A DNA stretch of 64,000 nucleotides from positions 1 through 64,000 of the forward strand of contig JAMLID010000004.1 in assembly GCA_023954355.1 (NCBI GenBank). The letters are read 5' to 3'. Origin of the DNA: Oligoflexia bacterium (GTDB lineage Bacteria; Bdellovibrionota; UBA1018; CAIPTA01). A program made the translations under genes and the position numbers. Numbering within the stretch: the first letter of the stretch is position 1; each line of letters begins with the position of its first letter. A model generated the notes under the pieces. The model had not been told where the DNA came from and made no database searches. It saw only the letters and a list, made by a program, of their open reading frames with translations. Of the stretch, positions 25,603 to 35,255 are shown one piece after another.

Positions 25603-28600
25603 TTATTTAGCAAGCTCTGCTAATTTTTTATCTGCCTCTGCTATTGCTCTTGGATCGCGAACGATTCCTTTATAGTTCGTAAAGGCCTGGGAAGCTTTTA
25701 CTTTATTGTTCTGTTTTTGATATATTAGTCCCATTTGCCAATAAACCTCTGCTTTAAGTGGGTCTAAGTTTATCACACGCGAAAAAAGAGACAATGCATT
25801 ATCGTAGCTTCCTTGTAAATGATAAACCACACCTAGACCAAAAAGAGCATCAGCATTTTTTTCATTAATTCTAGCCGCTTCTGTAAATGACTTAGTAGCA
25901 AGATCAAATTCTTTTCTTGCCATATAGATATTTCCCTTTTCTACATAAGCAGAATCACTTCTTGGATTTATAGAAATCTCTTCATCAATGAATTTCATTG
26001 CTTGGTCAGCAGCACCACCATTTCTTGAGATTTGAGCTAAGCGTAATCGTACTTCAGGGTAGTTAGGTGTTAGTTCAAGAACTCTGTGGTAGTTTTTAGC
26101 TGCCGCACCTAAGTCTCTTATATCAAAATAGAGATCTCCCGTGGATTTAAAACCCTCTGGGTCGTTTGGTGCTAAACGAGAATACATTTCATAACTAGCT
26201 AGCGCATAACGATAAGAATTCTTTCTGGCTTCATAATTATCTAATTGGCGATCACCCTCGGCTTTTGTCAGATCACCTAATAAACGAAATGCTTGTGCAT
26301 ATTTAGAATCAGAGCGAATGGCATTTTGTAGATAGTATTTGCCTGAGTCTTGGTCTCCAGATCGCAAATAAATAATAGCTAAATTTGTCATGATAGGAGC
26401 AGAGCTTGGTTGAGCTGCAAGTTTATCTTTCAAGAAAGAAATGGCTCTTGACGGACTATCAGAGTAAAAACGCGTAAGTGCTACGCCCAGCATAGCTTTT
26501 GGATGAAATGGATCGTAACGAAGTGCTATAGAATAATAAAATTCGGCGAGTTTTTGGTTCTTTTTTTCGGTCTCTAAATCACCCATTAAAATATATAAAT
26601 CGGTATATCTACTACCTGCTCTTGTTGCATTTTCGAATAAAGGTTCAGCTAAATCTTCTCTTTTTTGCTTAAGCTTAATTAGTCCATTCATATAGAAGAT
26701 TAGATCTTTTTTAGCTTTTAATTCTTGAGCAGTTTTCAGAAAACTTTGTGCTTTGGTGAGCTCATATCTTTCTGTGTATATTTCTGCCAATTTAAAGGCG
26801 GCTTCATAGGGTCTTTTTTTTGTTGTATAAAGAGCCTTTTGATATCTATCAATGGCAGCATTAACCTCTCCTCTTTCTTGGTGTAGGCTGGCGAGCAATA
26901 AATAAGGGATCGGATCTAGTCTGTTTAATTCAAGTGCTTTTGTATATTGAATTTGTGCTAACTCATATTGTTTTGATTTTTCTTTTTGTCTTCCACTAAC
27001 TATAAAAGTATATGTTTTTTGTGTTTGTGACAGCTTAGAGCGTATACGAAATAAAATATCATCAATTTGTTCTTGGTTATAATGTATTTTTCCGGCAGCT
27101 GTCGCAAATATTTCTGCGCGTCTTAGTTGCTTGGTAGTCTCTAATACTTTTGCAGCTGTTAGAAACGTTTCTGCCAATTCAATTCTATTTAATAAATAAG
27201 GTCTATTTAATAAAAATTCTAAAACACCGAGCGCGTCTTTAGATTTACCAGATTTATATAAGTGATTTACGTAAAAAAGCAATCCAGGGCCATAGTTTGG
27301 ATTTTCTTTAATTAGTCTTTTTAAAGCCTGAGTAGCTGTTCCCGATTGTGCTTTTTTATCTAAAAGTGAAATATATAACATTAAGTGTCTTGGGTTCGCT
27401 TTTTGTACCTCTTCTGGTGGTATGGCTTTAGAGATTGTAGAAAGAGCAGAATCCAACTCTTTTCTTTCTTGGTCAATATTTGCTTTTTGATAAAGTAACT
27501 CTGGAGTGGCTCGAATTTTTAAAAAAGTATCTACAACTTCTTGAGCCTGATCAAAGCGATTTAATAATTGGTAATATTCCGACAATGCAACAACGTATTC
27601 TGGTGTCCATCTCGCCTTTTGTGGTCCAGGAAGCAGCAGTTGATCAATGGTTTCAAAAAATCTCTTGTCTCTTGGGATAATTTCAGACAATCGCATGTAG
27701 GCAGAAGCCAGAAGTGATTTGGCATCTACGTTCGATGGATTTCTTCCAACAGCTGGGTATAAGTATTTTTTTATGGCAATCATATAAGCACTAGGAGTTT
27801 CTTTTCGTAATAGTGCTTGTCCTTTTTCTACTAAGTCTGAAGATAAGCTCGGGTTTGGCGTTGCTCCTAATCTTGGTGGATAATTAACCTCTACATATGG
27901 AAATGTATGGTATCTTGGAACGATCACTACTTCCTTTTTTTGTTCAAAATTTTCAGAAGAAAAATAAGCAATAACTAATAATCCGATAGCTAAAATAGCT
28001 GCAGTGTTTCTAGATAGTAATCTTCTTTTTCCTGTGTCAGTGACGTACTGTGAAGGGTCTATTGGTTTACCTAAAATATTTTTTCTAGGCTCACCGCTTT
28101 CATCAATAATGCCTTCTAATTGAGTTGGATCAGGAACAGAATACTGTTGCAATGCTATATCAACAGCCTCGGTAGATAAAATTCTTGTCCCACCTTCTGA
28201 TGTTTCTATCTCCCCCGGCATTGTTTCTTTTACTGGAACTGGAATGTTAACAATTGTTCTTTCAAGATCAGGATTCTCTTGTTTTATTTTTTCAGGCATC
28301 GAAATATTAAGCAAAGTAGGAATCCCAAAGCTACCAGTGTTCTCTTCTATGTTAGGCTCGCTATCTTTTTGAGGGGGCGCGAGTGGTTCTGCCATTGTTT
28401 TTGTTACGTCACTACTAATAATGGTTCTAGTAGATGGATTCTGTTCAGACTCTTGTTTCTTTTTATTTTTTTTCTTACCTTCGGACGCAAGCTTTTCTAG
28501 AATAAGGTCGCATAATTCTGGATAAGATCTAAATGGCATCCAGTTCGTGTAGGGGTCCACGCTAGTAGGTTCATCACCTTGAATTTTGCCTTTTTCCACT

Positions 28601-28686
28601 AGAGCTTTTATGCGATCCATTTCTAACGGACCGAGAGTTCTCTGCGGTGTAATTTTAATTTTATATGTCTGTTTATTCTCGTGCAT
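25603..28686 (-). CDS. Membrane-anchored GYF-like/TPR repeat protein
   Basis: 1027 residues. Residues about 18-57 (LGPLEMDRIKALVEKG, then WMPFRSYPEL) resemble a GYF_2 domain. Residues 70-220 are low-complexity and charged, with several short RT(I/V) or TRIL motifs. One transmembrane segment lies at about 228-242. From about 280 to the end there are many TPR-type helical repeats (for example around 620-660, 690-720, 860-1000). The likely topology is a cytoplasmic N-terminus and an external TPR scaffold. The partner is unknown. It is close behind the surA-like gene. Confidence 0.7.
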   Translation of the reverse strand: MHENKQTYKIKITPQRTLGPLEMDRIKALVEKGKIQGDEPTSVDPYTNWMPFRSYPELCDLILEKLASEGKKKNKKKQESEQNPSTRTIISSDVTKTMAEPLAPPQKDSEPNIEENTGSFGIPTLLNISMPEKIKQENPDLERTIVNIPVPVKETMPGEIETSEGGTRILSTEAVDIALQQYSVPDPTQLEGIIDESGEPRKNILGKPIDPSQYVTDTGKRRLLSRNTAAILAIGLLVIAYFSSENFEQKKEVVIVPRYHTFPYVEVNYPPRLGATPNPSLSSDLVEKGQALLRKETPSAYMIAIKKYLYPAVGRNPSNVDAKSLLASAYMRLSEIIPRDKRFFETIDQLLLPGPQKARWTPEYVVALSEYYQLLNRFDQAQEVVDTFLKIRATPELLYQKANIDQERKELDSALSTISKAIPPEEVQKANPRHLMLYISLLDKKAQSGTATQALKRLIKENPNYGPGLLFYVNHLYKSGKSKDALGVLEFLLNRPYLLNRIELAETFLTAAKVLETTKQLRRAEIFATAAGKIHYNQEQIDDILFRIRSKLSQTQKTYTFIVSGRQKEKSKQYELAQIQYTKALELNRLDPIPYLLLASLHQERGEVNAAIDRYQKALYTTKKRPYEAAFKLAEIYTERYELTKAQSFLKTAQELKAKKDLIFYMNGLIKLKQKREDLAEPLFENATRAGSRYTDLYILMGDLETEKKNQKLAEFYYSIALRYDPFHPKAMLGVALTRFYSDSPSRAISFLKDKLAAQPSSAPIMTNLAIIYLRSGDQDSGKYYLQNAIRSDSKYAQAFRLLGDLTKAEGDRQLDNYEARKNSYRYALASYEMYSRLAPNDPEGFKSTGDLYFDIRDLGAAAKNYHRVLELTPNYPEVRLRLAQISRNGGAADQAMKFIDEEISINPRSDSAYVEKGNIYMARKEFDLATKSFTEAARINEKNADALFGLGVVYHLQGSYDNALSLFSRVINLDPLKAEVYWQMGLIYQKQNNKVKASQAFTNYKGIVRDPRAIAEADKKLAELAK

Positions 28687-28693
28687 TCCTCTT

Positions 28694-28711
28694 TATAGGA
28701 TATCACCTATA
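28694..28711. repeat. Inverted repeat just upstream of the TPR protein gene
   Basis: TATAGG and CCTATA form 6-bp arms around a 6-base centre, 8 bases before the start codon of the TPR gene on the minus strand and right next to its agagg ribosome-binding site. It could be a weak hairpin or an operator. No factor is known to me. Confidence 0.3.
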
Positions 28712-28731
28712 GGGCTTGCTAACCATAAGAG

Positions 28732-29649
28732 CTAATGCCAATGAATAAAAGAATCTTGAGTTTCTCTATCGGTCCATAAAGAAATTTGTTCTATTAACGC
28801 TTTCTGAAAAAGCATTGCTCTAATGCTCTCTTTTTCTTTTTCATAAGAAGGGTCTTTAGGGGCTCCGATTTCTGTTATTTTTAAAAACAAGTATCCGGAA
28901 CCGGTAGAGATTGGTTTAGTAACTTCACCAACTTTTAGTCCTTGTATTGCAGAACGAATCGTAGAGTTCATATTAGACTCTGAAATAGATTCTAAAATAG
29001 TTGTTTCTGCGCCCTTAGGTAAAACTTCTGAAATAACAGTGTCGAAGTCTTCATTTTTTTCTAATCTAGATTGAACCTCTTGTAATAATTTTTTATTCGG
29101 TAAAATTAACTGCTTTAACGAATAAGTAAGCACAAGCTTTTCTTGTTTAATTTTTGAAGAATATCTAGGGTCAGTATAGTAAAAGTTTTTCACTTGTTCG
29201 TCAGATATTGATGCTAAGGGTCTTAGCTCTCTATCAATTAGCTTTCTCTTAGCAATACCTACTTTAACTACTTCTTTGTAGCTATCATATGAAATGCCTT
29301 GAGACTTTAATACAGAGCTTAATTGTTCTTTGCTTATACCGTTATTTTTTTGTACTTGGCTTATCTCTAAATCTGTTTCTTCGTCAGTAACGGGAAATTT
29401 TTGAAGAACCAGCTCTTCCTGAATTAAATGGTTAGCAATAGATTTTTGCTCTAAAGAAAAATCTTTTTTAAAAGATAAGAATGGATCGACTTCTTTTCTG
29501 AGAGAATAAATCTTTTTAAAGTGGTTGATGTCTGAAAGTAGAATCACATTACTGTTAACAAATACAACAGTCTTATCGATTAGAGCAGCATTAGAAGTGA
29601 TTGAAGAAATTAAAAAAAAGCTGAGGATAGAAAGATAAGTTTTTTTCAT
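28732..29649 (-). CDS. SurA-like periplasmic chaperone/isomerase
   Basis: 305 residues. A signal peptide (MKKTYLSILSFFLISSITSNA) precedes the SurA-type N-terminal helical domain (VVFVNSNVILLSDI, which matches the usual opening of SurA). A parvulin-like domain follows at about 160-265 and ends with a region rich in helix formers. Only one isomerase domain is present, whereas E. coli SurA has two. It would assist outer-membrane protein folding. It follows the other PpiC-type gene and may be cotranscribed with it. Confidence 0.75.
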   Translation of the reverse strand: MKKTYLSILSFFLISSITSNAALIDKTVVFVNSNVILLSDINHFKKIYSLRKEVDPFLSFKKDFSLEQKSIANHLIQEELVLQKFPVTDEETDLEISQVQKNNGISKEQLSSVLKSQGISYDSYKEVVKVGIAKRKLIDRELRPLASISDEQVKNFYYTDPRYSSKIKQEKLVLTYSLKQLILPNKKLLQEVQSRLEKNEDFDTVISEVLPKGAETTILESISESNMNSTIRSAIQGLKVGEVTKPISTGSGYLFLKITEIGAPKDPSYEKEKESIRAMLFQKALIEQISLWTDRETQDSFIHWH

Positions 29650-29696
29650 AAAACTAGTCTTATCTCAGCTTTAAAGCTAAAGAAATATGATAATTT

Positions 29697-29733
29697 AAGA
29701 GTAAAGCTATTTTTGTATAAAAAATTTACTCTT
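29697..29733. repeat. 9-bp inverted repeat at the end of the PpiC gene
   Basis: AAGAGTAAA (29697-29705) and TTTACTCTT (29725-29733) are perfect inverted arms with a 19-base centre, the second arm lying in the last codons of the PpiC gene. There is no U-run after it, so it is not a classical terminator. It could stabilise the transcript end or modulate read-through into the surA-like gene. Confidence 0.35.
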
Positions 29734-30547
29734 TCACTAAAGAATCATTTATTGAGATTTTTGCTTTCGAGCGCAATGAACTTAGGTATGTCTGAAAGAT
29801 TTGCTCCCTTCTTTCTTCATATACCATACGTTGCCACTCGGGGATGTTTATTTTATTGCAATCCTTAATCGCGGTTAGCTTAATAAGATGTAGTCCTAGT
29901 TGAGAGCGAACAGGTTGGCTAACTTGCCCAACTTTAAGTTTTCGTGCGCTAGAGTAAAAGGCTGGGTCAACATCCATCTTTGAAACAAAACCTGTATCTC
30001 CGCCATTTGTAGAAGCGCCTTCAGAATATTTTGCGACTACTTGCTCAAATTTCATGCCTTTTTTTAATGCATCCTGTGCTTCGTTGATTTTATTATATGC
30101 AGCAGTTTCTTCTGTTTTTAGAGCAGAGGGGGTAAGAGGAACAAATACATGACTTGTGCGTACAGCCGGGTTTCTATTACAGAAGCTTTTTGCTTCATTG
30201 TCTGTAACGTTAACTACAGATCTAAATTTATCAGCGAGTTGGGTTTCTACTAGAGATTGATAAAGAACGGCATTCATTCGCTCTACTACTTGAGGGTCTT
30301 TATCTAGTCCCAATTTTTTTGCTTCTTGAACTCCTAATTCAAAGCTAATTATTTCATTTAAAATATTTGCTTTGGTTGGAGATCCAAATTTGAAGCTCTG
30401 AATGCTTTCTTTATATCTTCGATCAAAGTCTTCTTTAGAAATTTGTTTTCCGTTAATGTCAGCAACTGTATTTGCATCTAGTGCAGCATGAGCACTAAGT
30501 GAAAATAAAAAAATAAAAGTTGTAGTAAGGACAAAAAAATTACTCAT
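29726..30547 (-). CDS. PpiC/PrsA-type peptidyl-prolyl isomerase
   Basis: 273 residues with a signal peptide ending SLSAHA. A helical SurA_N-like region (NTVADINGKQISKEDFDRRY) is followed by a parvulin domain at about 140-240, including VRTSHVFVP, the FEQVVAKYSEGAS..GGDTGF segment and LGLHLIKL, all family hallmarks. It should act on exported proteins. The start at 30547 (ATG, gggg upstream) is preferred over TTG 30559. It pairs with the SurA-like gene downstream. Confidence 0.85.
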   Translation of the reverse strand: MSNFFVLTTTFIFLFSLSAHAALDANTVADINGKQISKEDFDRRYKESIQSFKFGSPTKANILNEIISFELGVQEAKKLGLDKDPQVVERMNAVLYQSLVETQLADKFRSVVNVTDNEAKSFCNRNPAVRTSHVFVPLTPSALKTEETAAYNKINEAQDALKKGMKFEQVVAKYSEGASTNGGDTGFVSKMDVDPAFYSSARKLKVGQVSQPVRSQLGLHLIKLTAIKDCNKINIPEWQRMVYEERREQIFQTYLSSLRSKAKISINDSLVKE

Positions 30548-30651
30548 GAAAAACCCCAATCATTTGTGTAAATTCCTCTGTTAAATCAAAGGAATTTAAA
30601 GCTGTCTAATCTAAATTATGCGAGCATAGGAACCACAGGGTCAAGGGTATT

Positions 30652-33600
30652 TCAGTGATAAATTGAATCTATAAGTCGACTTAAATTGTGGGTTATTTCT
30701 GAAGATGATTTCGGCTGAAAATATAGAATAATTCTACCATCTGGAATCAGTCCAATTTGAGCTGGTCTTTGCTGAACAAGACTTAACACGATATCCGGTG
30801 AGAGTATGGGATTGCTCCCTGCGCCTAACAGTATACCTTTTTTACTGTATGAAACGGATTTGATCCCGAACTTTGACATTTTTAGTTTTAGTTCAACAAC
30901 ATTGCACAGTTCTATGGCTTCACTAGGTAAGGGGCCAAAGCGGTCTTTTAGTTCTTGTTCGAATTGAGAGATTCCTTCTTCGTCTCTTATTTCGCCAAGT
31001 TTTCTATACAATTTCATTCTAGTGGCAAGATGAGGAACATAATTTTCAGGAATTAAAGAAGAGAACGGTAAATTAATTTCGATTTCTTCTTTTACTTGCG
31101 ATGGGGCTTCACCCTTTAATTTCGCGATCTCTTCAGCGATCATTTCAAAATATAGTTCGTATCCAACTGAATCAATGTGACCTGATTGAGCTGCGCCAAG
31201 AATGTCGCCTCCGCCCCTTAATTCTAGATCATGATTTGCAATATAAAAACCGCTACCAAGTTCTACAAATCGCTGAAGAATGGATAAACGCTCTTTAGCA
31301 TCTCCGCTGGTCACTTGATTCGGAGGAGTCAAAAGATAGGCATATGCTTTTTGAGGCGATCTACCTACTCTACCTCTGATTTGATATAATTGAGAAAGTC
31401 CGAAAGTATCTGCTCTATTTACTATAATTGTGTTGGCGTTTGGAACATCTAGCCCATTTTCAATTATTGTTGTTGATAGTAAGATATCAAACTCATGAGC
31501 GTAGAATCCGATCATCGCCTCTTCTAAAGATTTTTCTGACATTTGGCCATGGCCAACTACAATCCTTGCATTTGGGCACAGTTTTTTTAAGGTATTGTAT
31601 ATTTTGTCTATATCGTGAACTCGATTGTGAATGAAAAAAATCTGCCCACCTCGCGAGAGTTCATTTTCTATTGCTGATTTGATCAAATCAAGATCAAACT
31701 CAGCCACGAATGTTTTAATAGATAGTCGCTCTGTGGGTGGTGTCCTAATAACACTTATATCTTTGAGTCCCATTAAGGATAGTTGCAGTGTTCTCGGGAT
31801 TGGTGTTGCTGTTAAGGTTAGTACATCAGTAGATTCTTTTATAGTTTTAATTTTTTCTTTGTGTTCAACTCCAAACCTTTGTTCTTCATCTACAATTAAC
31901 AGTCCAAGATCCTTAAACTTAACATCTTTTGATAAAATTCTATGAGTCCCTATAAGTATGTCAATTTTCCCTTCTGTTAAATGGTCAAGAACTTTCTTTT
32001 GATCTTTTTTGCTTTTAAATCTAGAAACAGATTCAATAACGTAAGGAAAATTTATAAATCTATTTTGAAAGCTTTTTTTATGCTGCTCACAAAGTACTGT
32101 AGTGGGAGTCAAAACAGCTACTTGTTTACCATCTTGGACGGCCTTAAATGCGGCTCTCATAGCAACTTCTGTTTTACCAAACCCAACATCGCCACAAATT
32201 AAGCGATCCATAATTTTATCGCTGCACATATCTCTAATTGTGTCTTGAATCGCTGTTTCTTGATCCAATGTTTCTTCAAACGGGAAAGTAGATTCAAAGC
32301 TTTCAAAATCTTGATCGATTTCATTAAAATGAAATCCACGTCCGGTAGAACGAATTGCCTGTAATTTAAGTAGATCAATGGCTATTTTCGCAGCAGATTC
32401 TTTCGCTTTCTTTTTCTCGGATCGAAAAATGTTTCCGCCGAGTTTATCTAGGCGATTTTCATTACTTGGACCACTATATTTAGACAGCAAGTCCATTCGG
32501 TAGACGGGTACGTATAATTTATCGTCACCTTGGTATTCTAAGCGGATAAATTCTTGATCGCCTAAGCTAGAAACTTTTTCTAGACCAATATAACGGCCCT
32601 TTCCATGTATTTTATGAACAACTAAATCACCAACAGTAAGGTCATCAGTGTAAAATGTAGGCTTTTTTCTTTTTTCAGAGGTTGAGTGGTGATTTTTTTT
32701 ACCAAAAAAAACATCTTCTGAAATAAAGATAAGTTCATCAAAGTCACATTCTAACGAATCACCAATAGTTTCGTTGAAAAGATATACATTTGTAGTGTCT
32801 GTAATTTGATTTTTATTAGTGATTATTTGGTAAGAGATTAAGTGAATATTGAGTATCGATTTAATTCGTTCTAATTGAATGTTGGTATTGCATGCAATTA
32901 TGACTTTTTTTCTAATTTGAGTTTTTTCACTTATGAATTGAATCACAAGGTCTATTTTTTTATTTGAGTTAGTTGTTTGAATAGGAAGCCAGCTCTCTGG
33001 CTTTTCTATGCTTATGCGTCCGATTTTCTTTAAATTTTTTTGTGTGAAATCTGGCAATCTATTCGTATAAAACTCCTCTGGTGCAGGTAGTATTATATCC
33101 TTGTCTTTGGCCAGCTTAAATTTTTTTTCCTCAGTGACTAAAAAGGAATTCTGTTTTTTTTCTATTTCATCATATTCATAAAATAAGTGCTTTATTTCAA
33201 GATCATCGAAAATATGCTTCTTACGATTTTCGTTTAAAAAAGTTAGAAAGTATTCTGTTTGTGGATAGAAGATATTTTCTTGGATAGGTTTTGTATATTT
33301 GTCACGAATAGACTTTGGGATATCATTTTTATCACACCAATCTTTAATGTTTGATCTGAGAAGTTCCGTAGAGACGGGGTCGGAAGAGATTATTTGAAAG
33401 GGAATAAGTTCTATACCCTGAACCTTATTTCCCGTATTGAGTTGGCTTTCTAAATCAAATGAGTGAATGGCTTCAATCTCATCAAACTCTAGCTCGATGC
33501 GTAAAGGCAATGGGTGGTTGGAGGGATAAATTTCAATAATACCACCTTTAATACAGTAAGAGCCTGCCGATTCTATGATTTCAGTGGGCTTATAACCTAG

Positions 33601-34071
33601 GATTTCAAGTTCTACCTTTAATGAGTCGAGATTTATGAGTTGGCTTTCTTTTAAGTATAGAGATTTTTGAATAAATTCTTTGTCTGGGTATGGTTCTAAA
33701 AGAGATTGGGCGCTAGAGACAAAAATTAAACTCTGCTCGTTGCCATTAGGGTTAAAAAGAGAGTGGTAAAAAGAAATTTTATCAGACCTAATTTTCGGGC
33801 TAGGAATAAGCCATTGGTAGGGGGATGTTTCCCAGCCCTGGCATATGTATAAAGAAAGTTTTTCCTCAAGGCCTAAAAAACGAGTAAAAAATGTTAAACT
33901 CTGTCTGAATTCTTTAATTTGCTCGTCATCAGGAAGAATAAGATGAATTTTACCTAGCGGTTGATTTTTGGTTAAAAGCGAAATTTTGTAGGCTAGTCCA
34001 GAGATTGTGTTTCCGTTCAATTCAAGGCCATTTTCTGTGTGTAGATTAGTGGTGGCTTCTTTGCTATTCAT
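30652..34071 (-). CDS. mfd: Mfd, transcription-repair coupling factor
   Basis: 1139 residues. Removes stalled RNA polymerase and recruits UvrA. The N-terminal UvrB-homology region (1-350) is followed by the RNA-polymerase interaction domain (VGDLVVHKIHGKGRYIGLEK, about 480-500). The helicase motor shows GDVGFGKTEVAMRAAF (Walker A), DEEQRFGV (Walker B), LTATPIPRTL, and RGRVGRSPQKAYAYL. A C-terminal TRCF domain ends the protein. Full length for the family. It starts 154 bp from the divergent complex I-like cluster. Confidence 0.97.
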   Translation of the reverse strand: MNSKEATTNLHTENGLELNGNTISGLAYKISLLTKNQPLGKIHLILPDDEQIKEFRQSLTFFTRFLGLEEKLSLYICQGWETSPYQWLIPSPKIRSDKISFYHSLFNPNGNEQSLIFVSSAQSLLEPYPDKEFIQKSLYLKESQLINLDSLKVELEILGYKPTEIIESAGSYCIKGGIIEIYPSNHPLPLRIELEFDEIEAIHSFDLESQLNTGNKVQGIELIPFQIISSDPVSTELLRSNIKDWCDKNDIPKSIRDKYTKPIQENIFYPQTEYFLTFLNENRKKHIFDDLEIKHLFYEYDEIEKKQNSFLVTEEKKFKLAKDKDIILPAPEEFYTNRLPDFTQKNLKKIGRISIEKPESWLPIQTTNSNKKIDLVIQFISEKTQIRKKVIIACNTNIQLERIKSILNIHLISYQIITNKNQITDTTNVYLFNETIGDSLECDFDELIFISEDVFFGKKNHHSTSEKRKKPTFYTDDLTVGDLVVHKIHGKGRYIGLEKVSSLGDQEFIRLEYQGDDKLYVPVYRMDLLSKYSGPSNENRLDKLGGNIFRSEKKKAKESAAKIAIDLLKLQAIRSTGRGFHFNEIDQDFESFESTFPFEETLDQETAIQDTIRDMCSDKIMDRLICGDVGFGKTEVAMRAAFKAVQDGKQVAVLTPTTVLCEQHKKSFQNRFINFPYVIESVSRFKSKKDQKKVLDHLTEGKIDILIGTHRILSKDVKFKDLGLLIVDEEQRFGVEHKEKIKTIKESTDVLTLTATPIPRTLQLSLMGLKDISVIRTPPTERLSIKTFVAEFDLDLIKSAIENELSRGGQIFFIHNRVHDIDKIYNTLKKLCPNARIVVGHGQMSEKSLEEAMIGFYAHEFDILLSTTIIENGLDVPNANTIIVNRADTFGLSQLYQIRGRVGRSPQKAYAYLLTPPNQVTSGDAKERLSILQRFVELGSGFYIANHDLELRGGGDILGAAQSGHIDSVGYELYFEMIAEEIAKLKGEAPSQVKEEIEINLPFSSLIPENYVPHLATRMKLYRKLGEIRDEEGISQFEQELKDRFGPLPSEAIELCNVVELKLKMSKFGIKSVSYSKKGILLGAGSNPILSPDIVLSLVQQRPAQIGLIPDGRIILYFQPKSSSEITHNLSRLIDSIYH

Positions 34072-34225
34072 GAATTAGATTACTTTATAAGGGCTGCAAG
34101 GAAATTGCTATTTTCTTTATCTACATAGTGTTTTTCTATCAAGTTTTGTTTTTGATGAAAAAGATTATAATTTTTTGACCCCACCCTAATTACTCTTGAG
34201 CAATTAAGTATTTCATATAAGATTT
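34072..34225. promoter_or_regulatory. Divergent control region, mfd versus complex I-like supercluster
   Basis: This is the only substantial gap before 25 plus-strand coding segments. A TTGAGC (34196-34201) with a TATAAG or TAAGAT box near 34216-34223 reads toward the cluster, but spacing is imperfect (14-16 bases). A TTGACC lies at 34175-34180. I cannot pick one promoter. The region is AT-rich and has no ORF. Confidence 0.35.
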
Positions 34226-34576
34226 ATGCAAAGGAAAGAGGATTTTTTGTTTATGTTATTTTTTGCTCCAGCCTTAGCGAGTATCCTTACTTTGTCCTTG
34301 TTTTTTTTATGGAAGAAGAAAAATAATAAAAACGAGATTGAGAAAGAGAAAAAAGAAACTTTTCGATTTTTAAATTCATTTGCGTGGATAATTTTTCTAA
34401 TTGCAGGAATTTATCTTAACCTATTTAATTTTTTAGTTTTTAAAAAATCTATTTTCGCTTTATCTGGATTCGAGCAGAAGTTTATTTTTTTTGCCACAGC
34501 GCTTTTTCCATTTATTCTGATTTGTATTCTCGTTTGGGGAGTAAAAAAATCTTTCACTAAGTGGATAGGGCATTAA
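34226..34576 (+). CDS. Possible NuoA-like three-helix membrane protein
   Basis: 116 residues with three hydrophobic segments (about 8-29, 50-72, 85-106) and a charged loop after the first, the layout of NuoA. RFLNSFAWIIFLIAGIYLNLF sits where NuoA has the conserved RFSVRFYLVAILFLLFDVEV stretch, and the end (KKSFTKW) recalls the RKGxLEW end of NuoA, but the conserved acidic residues are absent. A better ribosome-binding site precedes ATG 34253. The NuoA call rests mostly on topology and on being first in a nuo-ordered cluster. Confidence 0.5.
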   Translation: MQRKEDFLFMLFFAPALASILTLSLFFLWKKKNNKNEIEKEKKETFRFLNSFAWIIFLIAGIYLNLFNFLVFKKSIFALSGFEQKFIFFATALFPFILICILVWGVKKSFTKWIGH

Positions 34577-34579
34577 GTT

Positions 34580-35011
34580 ATGGCGAATGAGTCCAATTTT
34601 CATTCATTAAGTAAAATAAATAGAACTTCGCTATGGGTCTACCACGTACCAATTTTATGTTGCTCAAATGAGGTAGAGTCTGTTTTTGGTCCTAGATTTG
34701 ATTTGGATCGTTTTGGTATGTCTTTGACGAAAGATCATAGAAGAGCAGACATACTTCTTTTAACCGGGCCGATTAATGCTAAATTAGTGCCTTCTCTTAA
34801 AAAAATTTATAGCGAAATGAGTACTCCTAAGTGGGTTGTTGGAGTTGGGGTTTGTTCATTTGGGGGTGGAATGTTTGCTCCTAAGAATGAAAAATATGCC
34901 GATGAAATACCAATCAATGTATATATACCTGGGTGTCCTCCTCGCCCAGAATCAATTATTAACGCCCTACTCTCAATAGCAAATGAAGCAGGTAAACATG
35001 AATCTGCTTAA
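34580..35011 (+). CDS. Divergent NuoB-like Fe-S subunit
   Basis: 143 residues. The four NuoB cysteines that bind the terminal 4Fe-4S cluster N2 are all in place: tandem Cys27-Cys28, Cys92 (GVGVCSFGGG) and Cys119 (YIPGCPPRPE). FDLDRFGM, RADILLLTGP and PKWVVGVG also match the family, in a form somewhat closer to group 4 hydrogenase/Mbh-type small subunits. The residue pattern is quite different from the canonical NuoB at 44876. It probably forms the electron-transfer end of a second complex I-like assembly. Confidence 0.85.
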   Translation: MANESNFHSLSKINRTSLWVYHVPILCCSNEVESVFGPRFDLDRFGMSLTKDHRRADILLLTGPINAKLVPSLKKIYSEMSTPKWVVGVGVCSFGGGMFAPKNEKYADEIPINVYIPGCPPRPESIINALLSIANEAGKHESA

Positions 35012-35255
35012 ATTAGAATTTGAGAAGTTAAATTGTAAGCTAAATAGCGTATTGCGATCTTCCAATCAAATATCAAATTTATTTGAGTGTGATGCGAGGA
35101 CGGAACAAAAAGAAAAAATATTTGATTTTTTTGAGAGAAATAAAGCAGATGGCAAAATTAAAGATATTTTCTTTTTTAAATCTAGAAAAAATAATTTTTG
35201 TATAGTGTTAGGGCACGACAATACCATTTACAGAGTGGAGTTCTTAAATGAATGA
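34998..35255 (+). CDS. Small unknown protein in the NuoC position
   Basis: 85 residues from ATG 34998 (aggt upstream; it overlaps the B-like gene by 14 nt), or 90 residues from ATG 34983. It lies between the B-like and D-like genes where NuoC normally is, and it is less than half the length of a NuoC domain. I do not see the NuoC signature EREVFDLYGI; the KDIFFFKSRKNNFCIVLG stretch could be a remnant of the NuoC sheet, but that is speculative. Its last bases overlap the D-like start. Call by position only. Confidence 0.5.
   Translation: MNLLKLEFEKLNCKLNSVLRSSNQISNLFECDARTEQKEKIFDFFERNKADGKIKDIFFFKSRKNNFCIVLGHDNTIYRVEFLNE

Noticed and set aside
34998-35255. Firm NuoC assignment
   Set aside because: No NuoC signature is visible and the protein is far too short; only the position supports it.
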